DNA of 64,000 bases from Chitinophagaceae bacterium (GCA_013140985.1 JABFRU010000023.1:62001-126000); one strand, 5' to 3'; positions 16,966-25,843 are shown, counted from the first letter of the stretch. Notes: generated by a model from the sequence alone, not told the origin. Numbers and translations: made by a program.

Positions 16966-19032
16966 TCATAACCCCTTCACATAATCATAGATCGCCTGTT
17001 GTGCAGCAAGCAAAGGCTGCCCGGCAGCAGCGATGCGCTGGTTCTCCAGGTTATCTTTAAAGAATACAGCTTTGCAGTTATCACTCAATTGCAGTTGTAA
17101 TATCTTATTGATCTCAGCAGAAAGTTGTTCGTCATGAACAGGGAATACCACTTCGATACGGCTGTGCAGGTTGCGGTTCATCCAGTCGGCGCTGCCCATA
17201 TAATATTCCGGCCGGCCATTATTATGAAATACAAATACCCTTGCATGTTCCAGGTAACGATCAACAATACGGTGCACCGTGATATTCTCACTTTGCTTTT
17301 CTACCCCGGCTGCAAGGCAACAAATACTTCTTACGATCAGTTTCACCTTCACTCCTGCCCTGCTGGCATCATACAAACGGGCAATCATATCTTTTTCCTG
17401 CAGGTTGTTCAGCTTGATGATGATCTCTGCGGGCAATCCTTTTTTTGCATTCTCAATTTCCCGGTCTATTAATTTATTGAAACGTTTGATCAAATTGAAC
17501 TGAGAGACCAGTAAATGCTGAAAAGGTATCTTATTGTAGTCGGCAGGCTGTTTGCGGCTTTGTAAATATCCAAACAGCCATTCCAGTTCCAAACTGAATT
17601 CAGGATTGGATGTAAAGAAAACATGATCGGTGTAAAAACGCCCGGTGGCTTCATTAAAATTACCGGTAGCCATAAAAGAATAATTCTGCCATTGTTTGTT
17701 CTCCCATCTTTTTACCAGCGCCACTTTTGCATGCACCTTTAAACCGGGAATACTGTTGATGATCTTTATACCGGCTGCTTTCATTTTCTTTGACCATTGC
17801 AGGTTATTGGCTTCATCAAATCTTGCTTTCAGCTCAACGAATACTGTTACTTTTTTCCCATTCCTTGCTGCGCTGATCAGTGCATTGACGATATGTGAGT
17901 TGGCAGCAACACGATAAAGCGTTACATAAATTTCTTTTACCGCAGGGTCAATAGCCGCTTCATTGAAAAAGCGAAGTATATAATTGTAGGAATGATAAGG
18001 AAGATGCAGCAACTTTTCTTTTTCAGTAATAGAACTGAAAACTGAACGATCTGTTGTAAAACCCGGGTGCGGAACGGAAGGCCATGAACCATATGTCAAC
18101 TTACCTCTTTGCGGATTGGGCAAACTTCCAAGATCTTTCAAATTATGATAACGGCCGCCATCCACCATTTCTTCTTCCCGTAGTTCCAGGTAATCTCTCA
18201 AAAATTCTTTTATACCAGCCGGCATCGCATGATCATATAAAAAACGGGTAGAATGTCCCAGTTCTCTTTTCAATAACTGTTTTTCGATCTTCTCAGCAAT
18301 ATCACCTGCAAATTCATCCTGCAGGTCCATTTCTGCATCCCTTGTCAGCTTCACACTATAGGCGCCATGAATGATATAACCGGGAAAAACTTCCTGCAGG
18401 TTCTCTTTGATAACATCATCCAAAAAGATGATATGGTCGTCGCCATTAACAGCCGGTAATTCCATGAACCTTGGCAACTGCGCAGAAGGAACATTCAATA
18501 AAGCATACTGGTGTTTCCCCGGTTGTGTTGCTGATTCAATATCAGCAATAAAATAAAGTGAGTTGTTCTCTAAAAAAACATTGGCCTGGTTGTCTTTCAG
18601 CAAAATAAGCGGCTGCAAAAAAGACAATACTTTGGAAAGAAAATATTCCCGTATCGTTTCTTTGTGTTCATCTTTTACCAGGTCTCCATAATAAAGATGA
18701 ATATGATTTTGTTTTAATTCGGGCAATATTTGCCGGGTAAGAATTCTGCCAAACTCTTCCTGGTGCTGGAAAACGGTGGCCTGCACCTGGTGGGTCAATT
18801 CTTTCGGATATTCTTCTCTCAATGTTGTTTTCCTGGCCGAAATGCTGGTAAATGCAAAGATCGCCGGCATTCTCACCCGGAAGAATTCATCGAGATTGGA
18901 AGAAAAAATAGATAAAAAAGAAATGCGGCTGTACAGCGGCACTGTTTTGTCCGCTGCTTCCATCAATACCCGGTAATTAAAGCTAAGCCAGCTGAGGTCC
19001 CGGTTCAGAAAGACATATTTATCATCTCCCAT
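16966..19032 (-). CDS. ppk1: Polyphosphate kinase 1
   Basis: This cytoplasmic or membrane-associated enzyme reversibly polymerises the terminal phosphate of ATP into polyphosphate. The start at 19032 (MGDDKYVFLNRDLSWLSFNY) matches the family; the frame upstream to 19146 reads through a word-repeat element and gives an unlikely FK/LK-rich leader. The 688-residue product has the N-terminal FLNRDLSWLSFN block, SSNLDEFFRVRMPA, the catalytic histidine region SIPGLKVHAKVALV, and the C-terminal block VHRIVDRYLEHARVFVF. It lies downstream of the DUF3667 gene in the same direction, 113 bases away across the repeat. Confidence 0.95.
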   Translation of the reverse strand: MGDDKYVFLNRDLSWLSFNYRVLMEAADKTVPLYSRISFLSIFSSNLDEFFRVRMPAIFAFTSISARKTTLREEYPKELTHQVQATVFQHQEEFGRILTRQILPELKQNHIHLYYGDLVKDEHKETIREYFLSKVLSFLQPLILLKDNQANVFLENNSLYFIADIESATQPGKHQYALLNVPSAQLPRFMELPAVNGDDHIIFLDDVIKENLQEVFPGYIIHGAYSVKLTRDAEMDLQDEFAGDIAEKIEKQLLKRELGHSTRFLYDHAMPAGIKEFLRDYLELREEEMVDGGRYHNLKDLGSLPNPQRGKLTYGSWPSVPHPGFTTDRSVFSSITEKEKLLHLPYHSYNYILRFFNEAAIDPAVKEIYVTLYRVAANSHIVNALISAARNGKKVTVFVELKARFDEANNLQWSKKMKAAGIKIINSIPGLKVHAKVALVKRWENKQWQNYSFMATGNFNEATGRFYTDHVFFTSNPEFSLELEWLFGYLQSRKQPADYNKIPFQHLLVSQFNLIKRFNKLIDREIENAKKGLPAEIIIKLNNLQEKDMIARLYDASRAGVKVKLIVRSICCLAAGVEKQSENITVHRIVDRYLEHARVFVFHNNGRPEYYMGSADWMNRNLHSRIEVVFPVHDEQLSAEINKILQLQLSDNCKAVFFKDNLENQRIAAAGQPLLAAQQAIYDYVKGL

Positions 19033-19055
19033 TATAGCCAGTTTTGAACTAAGAT

Positions 19056-19140
19056 AAGGTTTAAGGGGTTTAAAAAGTTCAAAAAGTTTAAGAAGTTTAT
19101 TCAACACCTTAACCCTCCTGAACCTCCTGAACTTTTTTAA
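19056..19140. repeat. Inverted word repeat between DUF3667 and ppk1
   Basis: The left side is made of GTTTAAAAAGTTC-type words and the right side of their approximate reverse complement (CCTCCTGAACCTCCTGAAC). In gene direction the first arm begins about six bases after the DUF3667 stop codon, and the second ends about 23 bases before ppk1. The element creates a spurious 38-codon extension of the ppk1 frame. Confidence 0.55.
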
Positions 19141-19145
19141 TTTCA

Positions 19146-19967
19146 CTACAGGTATTGCAATACTATTGAAGCTCCTCCGTGATAGACATAGATGTAATAA
19201 AACACAAGGATCAGCACCATTCCTATCAACCCGGCCAGCCAGAGCACCAGCAATATTTTAAAATAACCACCGCTTGTTTTATATCCAAAGAATTTTTTTA
19301 ATCCCCATGCATAATAAAAGCTTTCCATGCTGATTGCTGCAAGAGTAAGATAACTATGGATATTACTATCCCTGGTCATGGCCAGCCCGGGTGAAATAAG
19401 TACACCATGGACCATACTGATAAAAGCAGTAAGCAATATAAATGCAACGGCGGTCTCGGCCATATTCCTGCCACGGCGCTGGAAGAACAGCCAAAGGAAA
19501 AAGGCAAAGAAGGGAGCTGTTATCAGCGTTCCGAAATTCATGTTGCGGTTAAAGAACCCCTGTATCTGAGCCTCCCGTTTCACTGTGAGCCGGTATATAT
19601 CTTTTGTTTCCTCACCGGGTATGCGATCCAGCACATATTCTTTCGGCACAGCAGAAATTGCTGCGTAAGGTTTGATCCAGCTATTCATCAGCACCATGAA
19701 AGCAACGCAGATGGCAAGAAAACTAAAAGGGTTGAAATATTTTTTTCTTTTCCCCTCTGCAAATTCAGTTACTACATGGCCGGGCCTGGTGGCTAATCCT
19801 TTCAGCAGATTCAGTATCCCCTTCTCTGCATTAAAAATATATTGCAAAAAATCCTTTATAAGTACCCTGACAGTAATGCGGGGAAGTTTATTCTTCTGGC
19901 CACAACCGGGACAAAATTTTTGACCGGGTGAAACGATCGTATTGCAATTAGGACATGCTTCTTGCAT
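19146..19967 (-). CDS. DUF3667 zinc-ribbon membrane protein
   Basis: A 273-residue inner-membrane protein. Residues 5-25 form a zinc ribbon (CPNCNTIVSPGQKFCPGCGQ); then comes a short amphipathic block (VLIKDFLQYIFNAEKGILN) and the conserved LATRPGHVVTEFAEGKRKKY, typical of DUF3667. Four or five hydrophobic segments follow, with a soluble loop between the first two. No function is known for the family. It is the first gene of a probable operon with ppk1. Confidence 0.88.
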   Translation of the reverse strand: MQEACPNCNTIVSPGQKFCPGCGQKNKLPRITVRVLIKDFLQYIFNAEKGILNLLKGLATRPGHVVTEFAEGKRKKYFNPFSFLAICVAFMVLMNSWIKPYAAISAVPKEYVLDRIPGEETKDIYRLTVKREAQIQGFFNRNMNFGTLITAPFFAFFLWLFFQRRGRNMAETAVAFILLTAFISMVHGVLISPGLAMTRDSNIHSYLTLAAISMESFYYAWGLKKFFGYKTSGGYFKILLVLWLAGLIGMVLILVFYYIYVYHGGASIVLQYL

Positions 19968-20010
19968 GCCCTTAAGTTATTAAAAAAAGGTTGAGTAGCA
20001 GTAAGCAGGT

Positions 20011-20352
20011 CTATTTCGGTAAAAATTTTTCAGCGAGTTTAGGCGGCGCTGTGGTACAATAAGCAACCGTCAGTGCATCTTTGAACATTGTCTTTCTTAC
20101 TTTTTTCAAATTGACAAATGTGAAGCCCATGCGGCCCCAGCCGCCGGGGACAGGATAGATAACAGATTTATCAAAGGCGCAGAATACCGATTGATCTGCC
20201 AGGGTAAGTTTCAAACTAACGGTCATATCCTTTTCTGAAAGGGTGGCGAATATTTTTTTCTTCACCCTGAAAGCTTTCCTTTCAAAATGCGGATGCTCGT
20301 CCGTTTCCGGAAAGGACAGCGCTAAAAGCCTGACTGTTTTTGCAGTGACCAT
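20011..20352 (-). CDS. MmcQ/YjbR family DNA-binding-fold protein
   Basis: A 113-residue protein of the CyaY-like/MmcQ-YjbR fold. Recognisable are LALSFPETDEHPHFERKAFR near the start, VKKKIFATLSEKDMTVSLKL, and the late VPGGWGRMGFTFVNL with the conserved G-W-G. Some members bind DNA in vitro; the physiological role is unclear. It sits alone, 43 bases from DUF3667 in the same direction, and its start is preceded closely by a TAATTTTG box. Confidence 0.88.
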   Translation of the reverse strand: MVTAKTVRLLALSFPETDEHPHFERKAFRVKKKIFATLSEKDMTVSLKLTLADQSVFCAFDKSVIYPVPGGWGRMGFTFVNLKKVRKTMFKDALTVAYCTTAPPKLAEKFLPK

Positions 20353-20358
20353 TCAGAA

Positions 20359-20366
20359 CAAAATTA
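20359..20366 (-). promoter_or_regulatory. Candidate promoter -7 box (TAATTTTG)
   Basis: A perfect TAnnTTTG match on the minus strand that ends six bases before the MmcQ/YjbR start codon, which would give an almost leaderless transcript. No clear -33 TTTG is seen. Confidence 0.35.
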
Positions 20367-20442
20367 CGGCCCTTTTAACATCATACCTGACAAATATCAT
20401 AATCGTTTTTAAGATGGTTTAGTAGTTTGGCAGCTATCGTTC

Positions 20443-20820
20443 ATGAAGCGGCTAATTCTTATTATATCATCTGTATTTTTTTTAAGCAGTTCAACCGAAT
20501 TGCATGAATTGATACGCCTGCCTCTTTTATTAAAGCATTACGTTCAACACCGTTCAGCTGAGCCGTCTCTTTTCTTTTTTGATTTTCTGAAACTACATTA
20601 TTCCACAAATCACCCAAATGACAATGACAACAGTGAGGATAATGATCTCCCATTTAAATCAAGCGCCGGCTTAACACATATTGATACACCCATTCCGTTA
20701 TGCAGAATGATTTTCAGGGAACCATTTTTTTTACCTGCCCTGAAAAACAGGCCCTGGTATATAGAAGCTATTCCGGATAATACCTCTTTTTCCGTATTCC
20801 ATCCTCCCCGATTTTCCTGA
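20443..20820 (+). CDS. Small exported protein with acidic Asp/Asn/Glu tract
   Basis: A 125-residue protein beginning MKRLILIISSVFFLSSS (signal peptide or anchor), then LHELIRLPLLLKHYVQHR and LHYSTNHPNDNDNSEDNDLP, a His- and Asp-rich tract that could bind metal. I associate this pattern with small Bacteroidota proteins encoded ahead of metal-efflux genes, but no efflux gene is here; that link is from memory. It precedes a four-helix membrane protein by 71 bases in the same direction, so the two may act together. Confidence 0.65.
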   Translation: MKRLILIISSVFFLSSSTELHELIRLPLLLKHYVQHRSAEPSLFFFDFLKLHYSTNHPNDNDNSEDNDLPFKSSAGLTHIDTPIPLCRMIFREPFFLPALKNRPWYIEAIPDNTSFSVFHPPRFS

Positions 20821-20891
20821 TCATTCCCTCAGCGGTGATGACGATTGGCAATTCCGTCGTCCATTTTTAAAACTATATAAAACTTATTATT

Positions 20892-21377
20892 ATGAATGCA
20901 GCACAAATTCATTTGGCGCTAAATCATGCGCCACTATTTCTTTCCATCTTTGGAGGTATATTACTCCTGCTCGGTATGATCAGAAAAAATCAGTCTTTTA
21001 AGAACTTGTCTTTATACCTGATGATCGCCGCTGCTATTTTTACAGCCCCTGTTTTCCTTACAGGAGAAGGCACTGAAGAGTTAGTAGAACATCTCCAGGG
21101 GGTTAATGAAAATGCTATCGAAAGACATGAGGATATGGCAAAAATATCCCTCCTGGTAATTATCGTTACAGGTGTTGTTGCGCTTACAGGTCTTTTTTTC
21201 CGAAAAAAAGCTGGTCTCACAAAGTTGATCTTGGGTATTGCCCTGGTCCTTTCCCTGGCATCATTCGGCACCATGGCACAAACCGCACATCTGGGTGGTC
21301 TTATCCGGCATAGTGAATTACAAAATGGCTCACCCGTCAATGAACAAGATGAAAACGAATCTGAAGAAGATGATTAA
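20892..21377 (+). CDS. Four-helix membrane protein, DUF2231-like
   Basis: A 161-residue protein with four hydrophobic helices (about 10-30, 38-58, 84-106, 112-134). His residues sit in the first and after the last (HLALNHAPLFLS, TAHLGGLIRHSEL), and a polar loop GEGTEELVEHLQGVNENAIERH joins the second and third. This resembles the DUF2231 type, sometimes compared with small di-haem membrane proteins. The C-terminus is strongly acidic (NEQDENESEEDD). It is followed by a terminator and forms a likely two-gene unit with the preceding small exported protein. Confidence 0.7.
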   Translation: MNAAQIHLALNHAPLFLSIFGGILLLLGMIRKNQSFKNLSLYLMIAAAIFTAPVFLTGEGTEELVEHLQGVNENAIERHEDMAKISLLVIIVTGVVALTGLFFRKKAGLTKLILGIALVLSLASFGTMAQTAHLGGLIRHSELQNGSPVNEQDENESEEDD

Positions 21378-21436
21378 GTTTAGATAACGATCTGTGTTGA
21401 GAAAGTTGTTCAGTAATGAAAAAAATAATCGTTTCA

Positions 21437-21461
21437 AGAGGGCCCCTGCCCTCTTTTTTTT
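21437..21461 (+). terminator. Rho-independent terminator
   Basis: A perfect seven-base-pair stem AGAGGGC / GCCCTCT with loop CCCT, followed directly by seven T. It ends the 20443-21377 unit, 59 bases after the stop codon, and insulates the next gene. Confidence 0.88.
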
Positions 21462-21494
21462 AAAGCTATTCAAAAATACTCTTTATTTTGTCGT

Positions 21495-22076
21495 ATGACT
21501 AAAACAAGACTAGAAGCTTTCAGCGATGCAGTGATCGCCATTATCATCACCATTATGATACTGGAACTACGGCCGCCTCACAGCACCGAATGGAGTGAAT
21601 TGAAAAAACTCTGGCCTGCTTTTCTGAGTTATATTGTAAGTTTTACCATGCTGGGTATCTATTGGGGCAATCATCATCACCTGGTACATACGATCAAAGA
21701 AGTGCGGGGCGGGATCATCTGGGCCAATCTTCACTTATTATTCTGGTTATCTCTTATACCTTTTGCTACTGCCTGGATGGGTGAAAATCATTTTGAAAAG
21801 ATCACCGTTGCTGCTTATGCACTGCTTGCCAATCTCTGTGGTATTGCCTATTATATCCTTTTACTAATAATAAAGAAATGTAACCCGGGAAACAATGCCC
21901 TGCTGGAAGTATTGAATAAACAGTCCAAAAAAGGAATGATCTCCTGCATTGTTTATACAGTGGCTATCGGCGCTGCAGTAATAGATGCAAGAATTGGCGG
22001 GGCACTGATCATATTAGTTGCCATCATGTGGTTGATACCTGACAGGAATAATGAGAGGGCCGTGAAAGAACATTAA
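21495..22076 (+). CDS. TMEM175 (DUF1211) family potassium channel-like protein
   Basis: A 193-residue integral membrane protein with about five to six helices. The family hallmark R-x-x-x-F-S-D is present in the first helix (MTKTRLEAFSDAVIAIIITI), and the later GIYWGNHHHLVHTI block is typical. Bacterial members form tetrameric K+-selective leak channels in which the first helix lines the pore. It starts 33 bases after a terminator and its stop overlaps the stop of converging rimO by four bases. Confidence 0.9.
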   Translation: MTKTRLEAFSDAVIAIIITIMILELRPPHSTEWSELKKLWPAFLSYIVSFTMLGIYWGNHHHLVHTIKEVRGGIIWANLHLLFWLSLIPFATAWMGENHFEKITVAAYALLANLCGIAYYILLLIIKKCNPGNNALLEVLNKQSKKGMISCIVYTVAIGAAVIDARIGGALIILVAIMWLIPDRNNERAVKEH

Positions 22077-23380
22077 ACTACTTCCCCTCCGAGGTCATAG
22101 TCGTAGGCTTTGGTGATCTTTACATTCACAAATTCACCAACCGGTAACTTCTTAGATGAATGAATGACCACTTCATTGTCCACTTCAACCGAATCAAATT
22201 CAGTACGGCCTACATAACGGCCTGCTTCTTTTTTGTCTATAAGCGTTTTAAAAATCTTTCCTACTTTCTCCTGGTTCAGTTCATAAGAGATTTCCTGCTG
22301 CAATTCCATGATCTCCTGCGCCCTTCTTTCTTTTTCTTCTGCCGGCACATCATCATTCAAAGCAAAACCACTGGTACCTTCTTCATGAGAATAAGTAAAG
22401 ATGCCGACACGGTCAAAGCGCTGTCTTTGTAAAAACCCTTTTAACTCTTCTACATCATCTTCTGTCTCGCCGGGAAATCCTGCGATCAATGTAGTACGTA
22501 AACAAATACCCGGTACTTTTTCCCGTATGCCAGCAATCAGGTCTTCCATTTCCTCCCTTGTGATCTGCCGTTTCATAGCGGCCAGCATATTATTAGCCGC
22601 ATGTTGCAAAGGCATATCAAGATAATTGCAGATATTTTCTCTTTGCCTTATCACATCCAGTATTTCCATAGGGAATTTGGATGGATACGCATAATGCAGA
22701 CGTATCCATTCCAGGCCTTTTACATCAGCCAAACGGTTAAGCAGATCGCCCAACATTCTTCTCTTGTAAATATCAAGACCGTAATAAGTAAGTTCCTGTG
22801 CGATCAGCATCACTTCCTTCACACCTTTCTTTACTAATCCTTCTGCTTCTTTTACTAACTCTTCAATTGGCTTGCTGATATGCTGGCCTCTCATCAATGG
22901 TATTGCACAAAAAGAACAGGTGCGGTTACAACCTTCTGATATTTTTAAATAAGCATAATGCTGTGGCGTTGCCAAAAATCGTTCGCCGACCAATTCCGTT
23001 TTATAATCCGCTTCAAATTGCTTTAAGATCAGCGGTAATTCCATGGTGCCGAAATATGCATCCACTTCAGGTATTTCTGCTTCTAAATTATTTTTATATC
23101 GTTCGCTTAAGCACCCGGTGACATATACTTTATCCAGCTTTCCTCTTTTCTTTAATTCAACCTGGTTAAGAATAGTGTTGATACTTTCTTCCTTTGCTTT
23201 TTCAATAAAGCCGCAGGTATTTACCACAACAATGTTATGATCTGATTTTTTATTCTCATGCACCACATCAATATCATTGGCCACCAGCTGACCACTCAGC
23301 ACTTCGCTGTCAACCATATTCTTGCTGCACCCGAGGGTGATGATATTGACCTTATCTTTTTTAAGCGTTTTCGTCTTCAT
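22073..23380 (-). CDS. rimO: Ribosomal protein S12 methylthiotransferase RimO
   Basis: A 435-residue radical-SAM enzyme that adds a methylthio group to an Asp of ribosomal protein S12. The N-terminal UPF0004 domain has its three cluster cysteines in ITLGCSKN, VNTCGF and VTGCLSERY. The radical-SAM motif is EGCNRTCSFCAIP, preceded by YLKISEGC, and a TRAM domain closes the protein (KEAGRYVGRTEFDSVEVDNE). In Bacteroidota the gene commonly lies near ftsY, as here; the LpxR-like gene is inserted between on the other strand. Confidence 0.95.
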   Translation of the reverse strand: MKTKTLKKDKVNIITLGCSKNMVDSEVLSGQLVANDIDVVHENKKSDHNIVVVNTCGFIEKAKEESINTILNQVELKKRGKLDKVYVTGCLSERYKNNLEAEIPEVDAYFGTMELPLILKQFEADYKTELVGERFLATPQHYAYLKISEGCNRTCSFCAIPLMRGQHISKPIEELVKEAEGLVKKGVKEVMLIAQELTYYGLDIYKRRMLGDLLNRLADVKGLEWIRLHYAYPSKFPMEILDVIRQRENICNYLDMPLQHAANNMLAAMKRQITREEMEDLIAGIREKVPGICLRTTLIAGFPGETEDDVEELKGFLQRQRFDRVGIFTYSHEEGTSGFALNDDVPAEEKERRAQEIMELQQEISYELNQEKVGKIFKTLIDKKEAGRYVGRTEFDSVEVDNEVVIHSSKKLPVGEFVNVKITKAYDYDLGGEVV

Positions 23381-23402
23381 AAATCCAGCTGTAAGCGGGT
23401 CG

Positions 23403-23433
23403 CAAAGGTAATTATAAATGGCGGGGGAACGAA
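23403..23433 (-). promoter_or_regulatory. Candidate rimO promoter
   Basis: On the minus strand TTCG (one mismatch to TTTG) is followed after 19 bases by a perfect TACCTTTG, the Bacteroidota -33/-7 arrangement, ending 22 bases before the rimO start. Confidence 0.5.
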
Positions 23434-23484
23434 GTCCGTAAAAAACTTCTTACCTTTTATACCAGCTTTAAAACAATTGGCTTA

Positions 23485-24459
23485 GTGAAACAGTGGATAA
23501 TTTATTTGTCTTGTCTTTTTGCAGCAACCGTAACATACCCGCAGGATACGATTCATACATTTTTACGGCTATCTGCCGACAATGATGCACTCATTCCAAC
23601 CAATAATGCAACAGATTGGGGATATACCAGTGGCATAAGGGTTGACCTGTTTCATTCTTCCCCTACTTTGCGGGGGTATTTTCAAGGTTTCAACGTTTAT
23701 GACCACAATGACCGTTTCAATACAGCAGGATGGGGTATCATGCAAAAAATATATGCACCGAAAAAAACAAACCTGGCAATACCAGATAAGAACGACTATC
23801 CTTATTCAGGTGCATTGTTCCTCATTCGTAGTTTTCATTCTTCCTATTCAAAAAGAAAACTCAACGTATTATCAGAGTGTGTTGCCGGTATAATGGGCCC
23901 GGCATCTTTAGGAGAACAAACACATCGCTTTTTTCACCGACTCATCAAAGATCCCGCACCAATGGGCTGGGATCATCAATTACCAACCGATCTGTTGCTC
24001 AACTTTAATTTACAGGCAGAAAAGTTTTTGACCGGTAGCAAAAATGTTGGCCTTATTGGTACGAGCCAGGTCCGGTGCGGAACAATGAACGATGATCTTT
24101 CAGTTGGCTTGCAATTGCAGCTTGGCAGTACAGAAAATTATTTTAAAGGTTTGACCAATCAATCTTTTGCAAAAAACAAACCTAAGTTTTTCTTTTCGAT
24201 AAAAACTTCTGCTGATCTTATCCTTTATAATGCTTTATTACAGGGAGGGCTGCTTAATAAAAGATCGCCTGTTCATGACATGAATTCAACATCCGGTACT
24301 GACAGAAAACTAAACCATTTGAGAGGAAACGCCGAGATATTCTTTCTTTTCTCCTTAAAAAAATTTGCGGTATCTGCTTCACAAAAATTTTCAACTTCAG
24401 AACTCAAAAATTACGGATCGCATAGTTTCGGAAATATCTCTGTGTATAAAACCTTATGA
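23485..24459 (+). CDS. LpxR-like lipid A deacylase (DUF2219)
   Basis: A 324-residue outer-membrane protein starting at GTG (23485), which gives the signal peptide MKQWIIYLSCLFAATVTYPQ. The family pattern is clear: FLRLSADNDALIPTNNATDWGYTSG near the start (the N-D and T-D-x-x-Y-T-x-G features around the active site) and alternating aromatic strands ending in a C-terminal barrel strand. LpxR removes the 3'-acyloxyacyl chain of lipid A. Its stop overlaps the converging ftsY stop by six bases. Family strong, exact activity inferred. Confidence 0.82.
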   Translation: MKQWIIYLSCLFAATVTYPQDTIHTFLRLSADNDALIPTNNATDWGYTSGIRVDLFHSSPTLRGYFQGFNVYDHNDRFNTAGWGIMQKIYAPKKTNLAIPDKNDYPYSGALFLIRSFHSSYSKRKLNVLSECVAGIMGPASLGEQTHRFFHRLIKDPAPMGWDHQLPTDLLLNFNLQAEKFLTGSKNVGLIGTSQVRCGTMNDDLSVGLQLQLGSTENYFKGLTNQSFAKNKPKFFFSIKTSADLILYNALLQGGLLNKRSPVHDMNSTSGTDRKLNHLRGNAEIFFLFSLKKFAVSASQKFSTSELKNYGSHSFGNISVYKTL

Positions 24460-25416
24460 TTTGAGATTGAACAGGCTGTCAACAAATTCATGCTTATCGA
24501 AAACAAGCAGGTCTTCCATCTTCTCTCCTACTCCGATAAACTTCACCGGTATTTTAAATTGATCAGCAATGGCGAGAACAACACCGCCTTTGGCAGTTCC
24601 ATCCAGTTTGGTAATGGCTAAAGCCGTAACATCAGTGGCTGCCGTGAAATGTTTCGCCTGCTCCAGGGCATTTTGTCCTGTACTTCCATCCAGCACCAGC
24701 AACACTTCATGCGGCGCATCAGGAATTGTTTTTTGTATCACTCTTTTGATCTTACTTAGTTCATCCATCAGGTGGGCTTTATTATGCAGGCGACCAGCAG
24801 TATCAATTAAAACTACTTCGCTTTTTTTAGCAATGGCACTTTGAACCGTATCAAATGCAACAGCAGCAGGATCGCTGCCCATATCTTGTTTTACTATCGG
24901 CACCCCAACTCTTTCACTCCATATCGTCAACTGATCAACAGCAGCCGCCCTGAATGTATCGGCGGCACCGAGTAATACTTCTTTACCGGCTTTTTTAAAG
25001 TTATAGGCCAGCTTGCCGATGGTGGTTGTTTTGCCAACACCGTTTACCCCAACAACTAATATAATGTATGGTGTGGCCGGCAATTCGGAGTCGAAAGCAT
25101 AACTATTTGATTCAGGCACATCTGTCAGCAATGCCTCAATTTCTTCCTGCAGCATCTTATTCAGTTCTGCAGCGTTCATGTATTTGTCTTTGGCAGCTCT
25201 TTTTTCTATCCTGTCAATGATCTTAACGGTTGTTTCAATGCCAACATCGGCTCCTACCAAAGCTTCTTCGAGATTATCCAGCACCTCTTCATCAACAGTG
25301 CTTTTACCCGTTATAGCTCTTGATATTTTTGCAAAGAAGCCTTCCTTGGTTTTTTTCAAACCCTCATCAAGGCTCTCTTTTTCTTTTTTGCCGAATATTT
25401 TATTGAAAAATCCCAT
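24454..25416 (-). CDS. ftsY: Signal recognition particle receptor FtsY
   Basis: A 320-residue SRP GTPase that docks ribosome-SRP complexes at the inner membrane. G-motifs are visible: GVNGVGKTTTIGKLA (P-loop), DTFRAAAVDQL, DTAGRLHNK and TKLDGTAKGG. The N-domain (about 15-100) precedes the GTPase domain, and only a short charged leader (FGKKEKESLDEGL) replaces the long acidic A-domain of Escherichia coli, as is usual in this phylum. It is the last gene of the rpmB-rpmG-DUF4295-ftsY cluster. Confidence 0.97.
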   Translation of the reverse strand: MGFFNKIFGKKEKESLDEGLKKTKEGFFAKISRAITGKSTVDEEVLDNLEEALVGADVGIETTVKIIDRIEKRAAKDKYMNAAELNKMLQEEIEALLTDVPESNSYAFDSELPATPYIILVVGVNGVGKTTTIGKLAYNFKKAGKEVLLGAADTFRAAAVDQLTIWSERVGVPIVKQDMGSDPAAVAFDTVQSAIAKKSEVVLIDTAGRLHNKAHLMDELSKIKRVIQKTIPDAPHEVLLVLDGSTGQNALEQAKHFTAATDVTALAITKLDGTAKGGVVLAIADQFKIPVKFIGVGEKMEDLLVFDKHEFVDSLFNLKS

Positions 25417-25420
25417 AGTA

Positions 25421-25533
25421 GTGAATTGTGAATGGTGAATCGTGAATGGAGTCTCAAAGTTCCGTATTTCGGGATATTTTAATGTTTTCCCGGTTTGCGG
25501 AGATCATTGACGATTCACCATTGACCATTCACG
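25421..25533. repeat. Inverted word repeat upstream of ftsY
   Basis: Four copies of a GTGAAT(T/G/C)G-type word at 25421-25449 face the complementary words GACGATTCACCATTGACCATT at about 25509-25533. The element fills the gap between DUF4295 and ftsY; here the outer arm is about 54 bases from the DUF4295 stop codon. Confidence 0.65.
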
Positions 25534-25586
25534 AAAAAAGCCATTCGTAGCAACGAACAGCTTTCAAATATTATACGGGCACATTT

Positions 25587-25760
25587 TTATTTCTGCGCTA
25601 AAAATTCTTTCACTTTGTCTTTGTGAACGATCGCTTCTTTAAAAGTGTAAGCGCCTGTTTTAGGACTGCGTACCGCTTTGATCACTTTTGACCAGTTCTT
25701 TGCTTCGGCGGCTGCTCTTGCATCCTTACTCTTGATCGCCGTTTTTGCTGCTTTTGCCAT
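25587..25760 (-). CDS. DUF4295 family small basic protein
   Basis: A 57-residue protein, MAKAAKTAIKSKDARAAAEA at its start and VHKDKVKEFLAQK at its end, with AVRSPKTGAYTFKE in the middle. This small, basic, Bacteroidota-restricted family is encoded directly after rpmG and is probably ribosome-associated, an inference from its neighbourhood and charge. It was found by reading the gap between rpmG and ftsY; the start is the only reasonable ATG. Confidence 0.9.
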   Translation of the reverse strand: MAKAAKTAIKSKDARAAAEAKNWSKVIKAVRSPKTGAYTFKEAIVHKDKVKEFLAQK

Positions 25761-25771
25761 TGTTTATAATT

Positions 25772-25836
25772 TGAAAATGTGGAAATGTGATAAATAGTTG
25801 GTTGATGTGCGTGGGTCATTTTCACATCATCACATC
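25772..25836. repeat. Inverted word repeat between rpmG and DUF4295
   Basis: TGAAAATGTGGAAATGTGA (25772-25790) faces CATTTTCACATCATCACATC (25817-25836). In gene direction the first arm begins about eight bases after the rpmG stop codon. The words resemble those in the lemA-M48 gap at 48264-48350. Confidence 0.65.
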
Positions 25837-25843
25837 CCCCCTT

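Noticed and set aside
19033-19146. N-terminal extension of ppk1 to 19146
   Set aside because: The extra 38 residues are translated from an inverted word repeat and precede the family's normal start.
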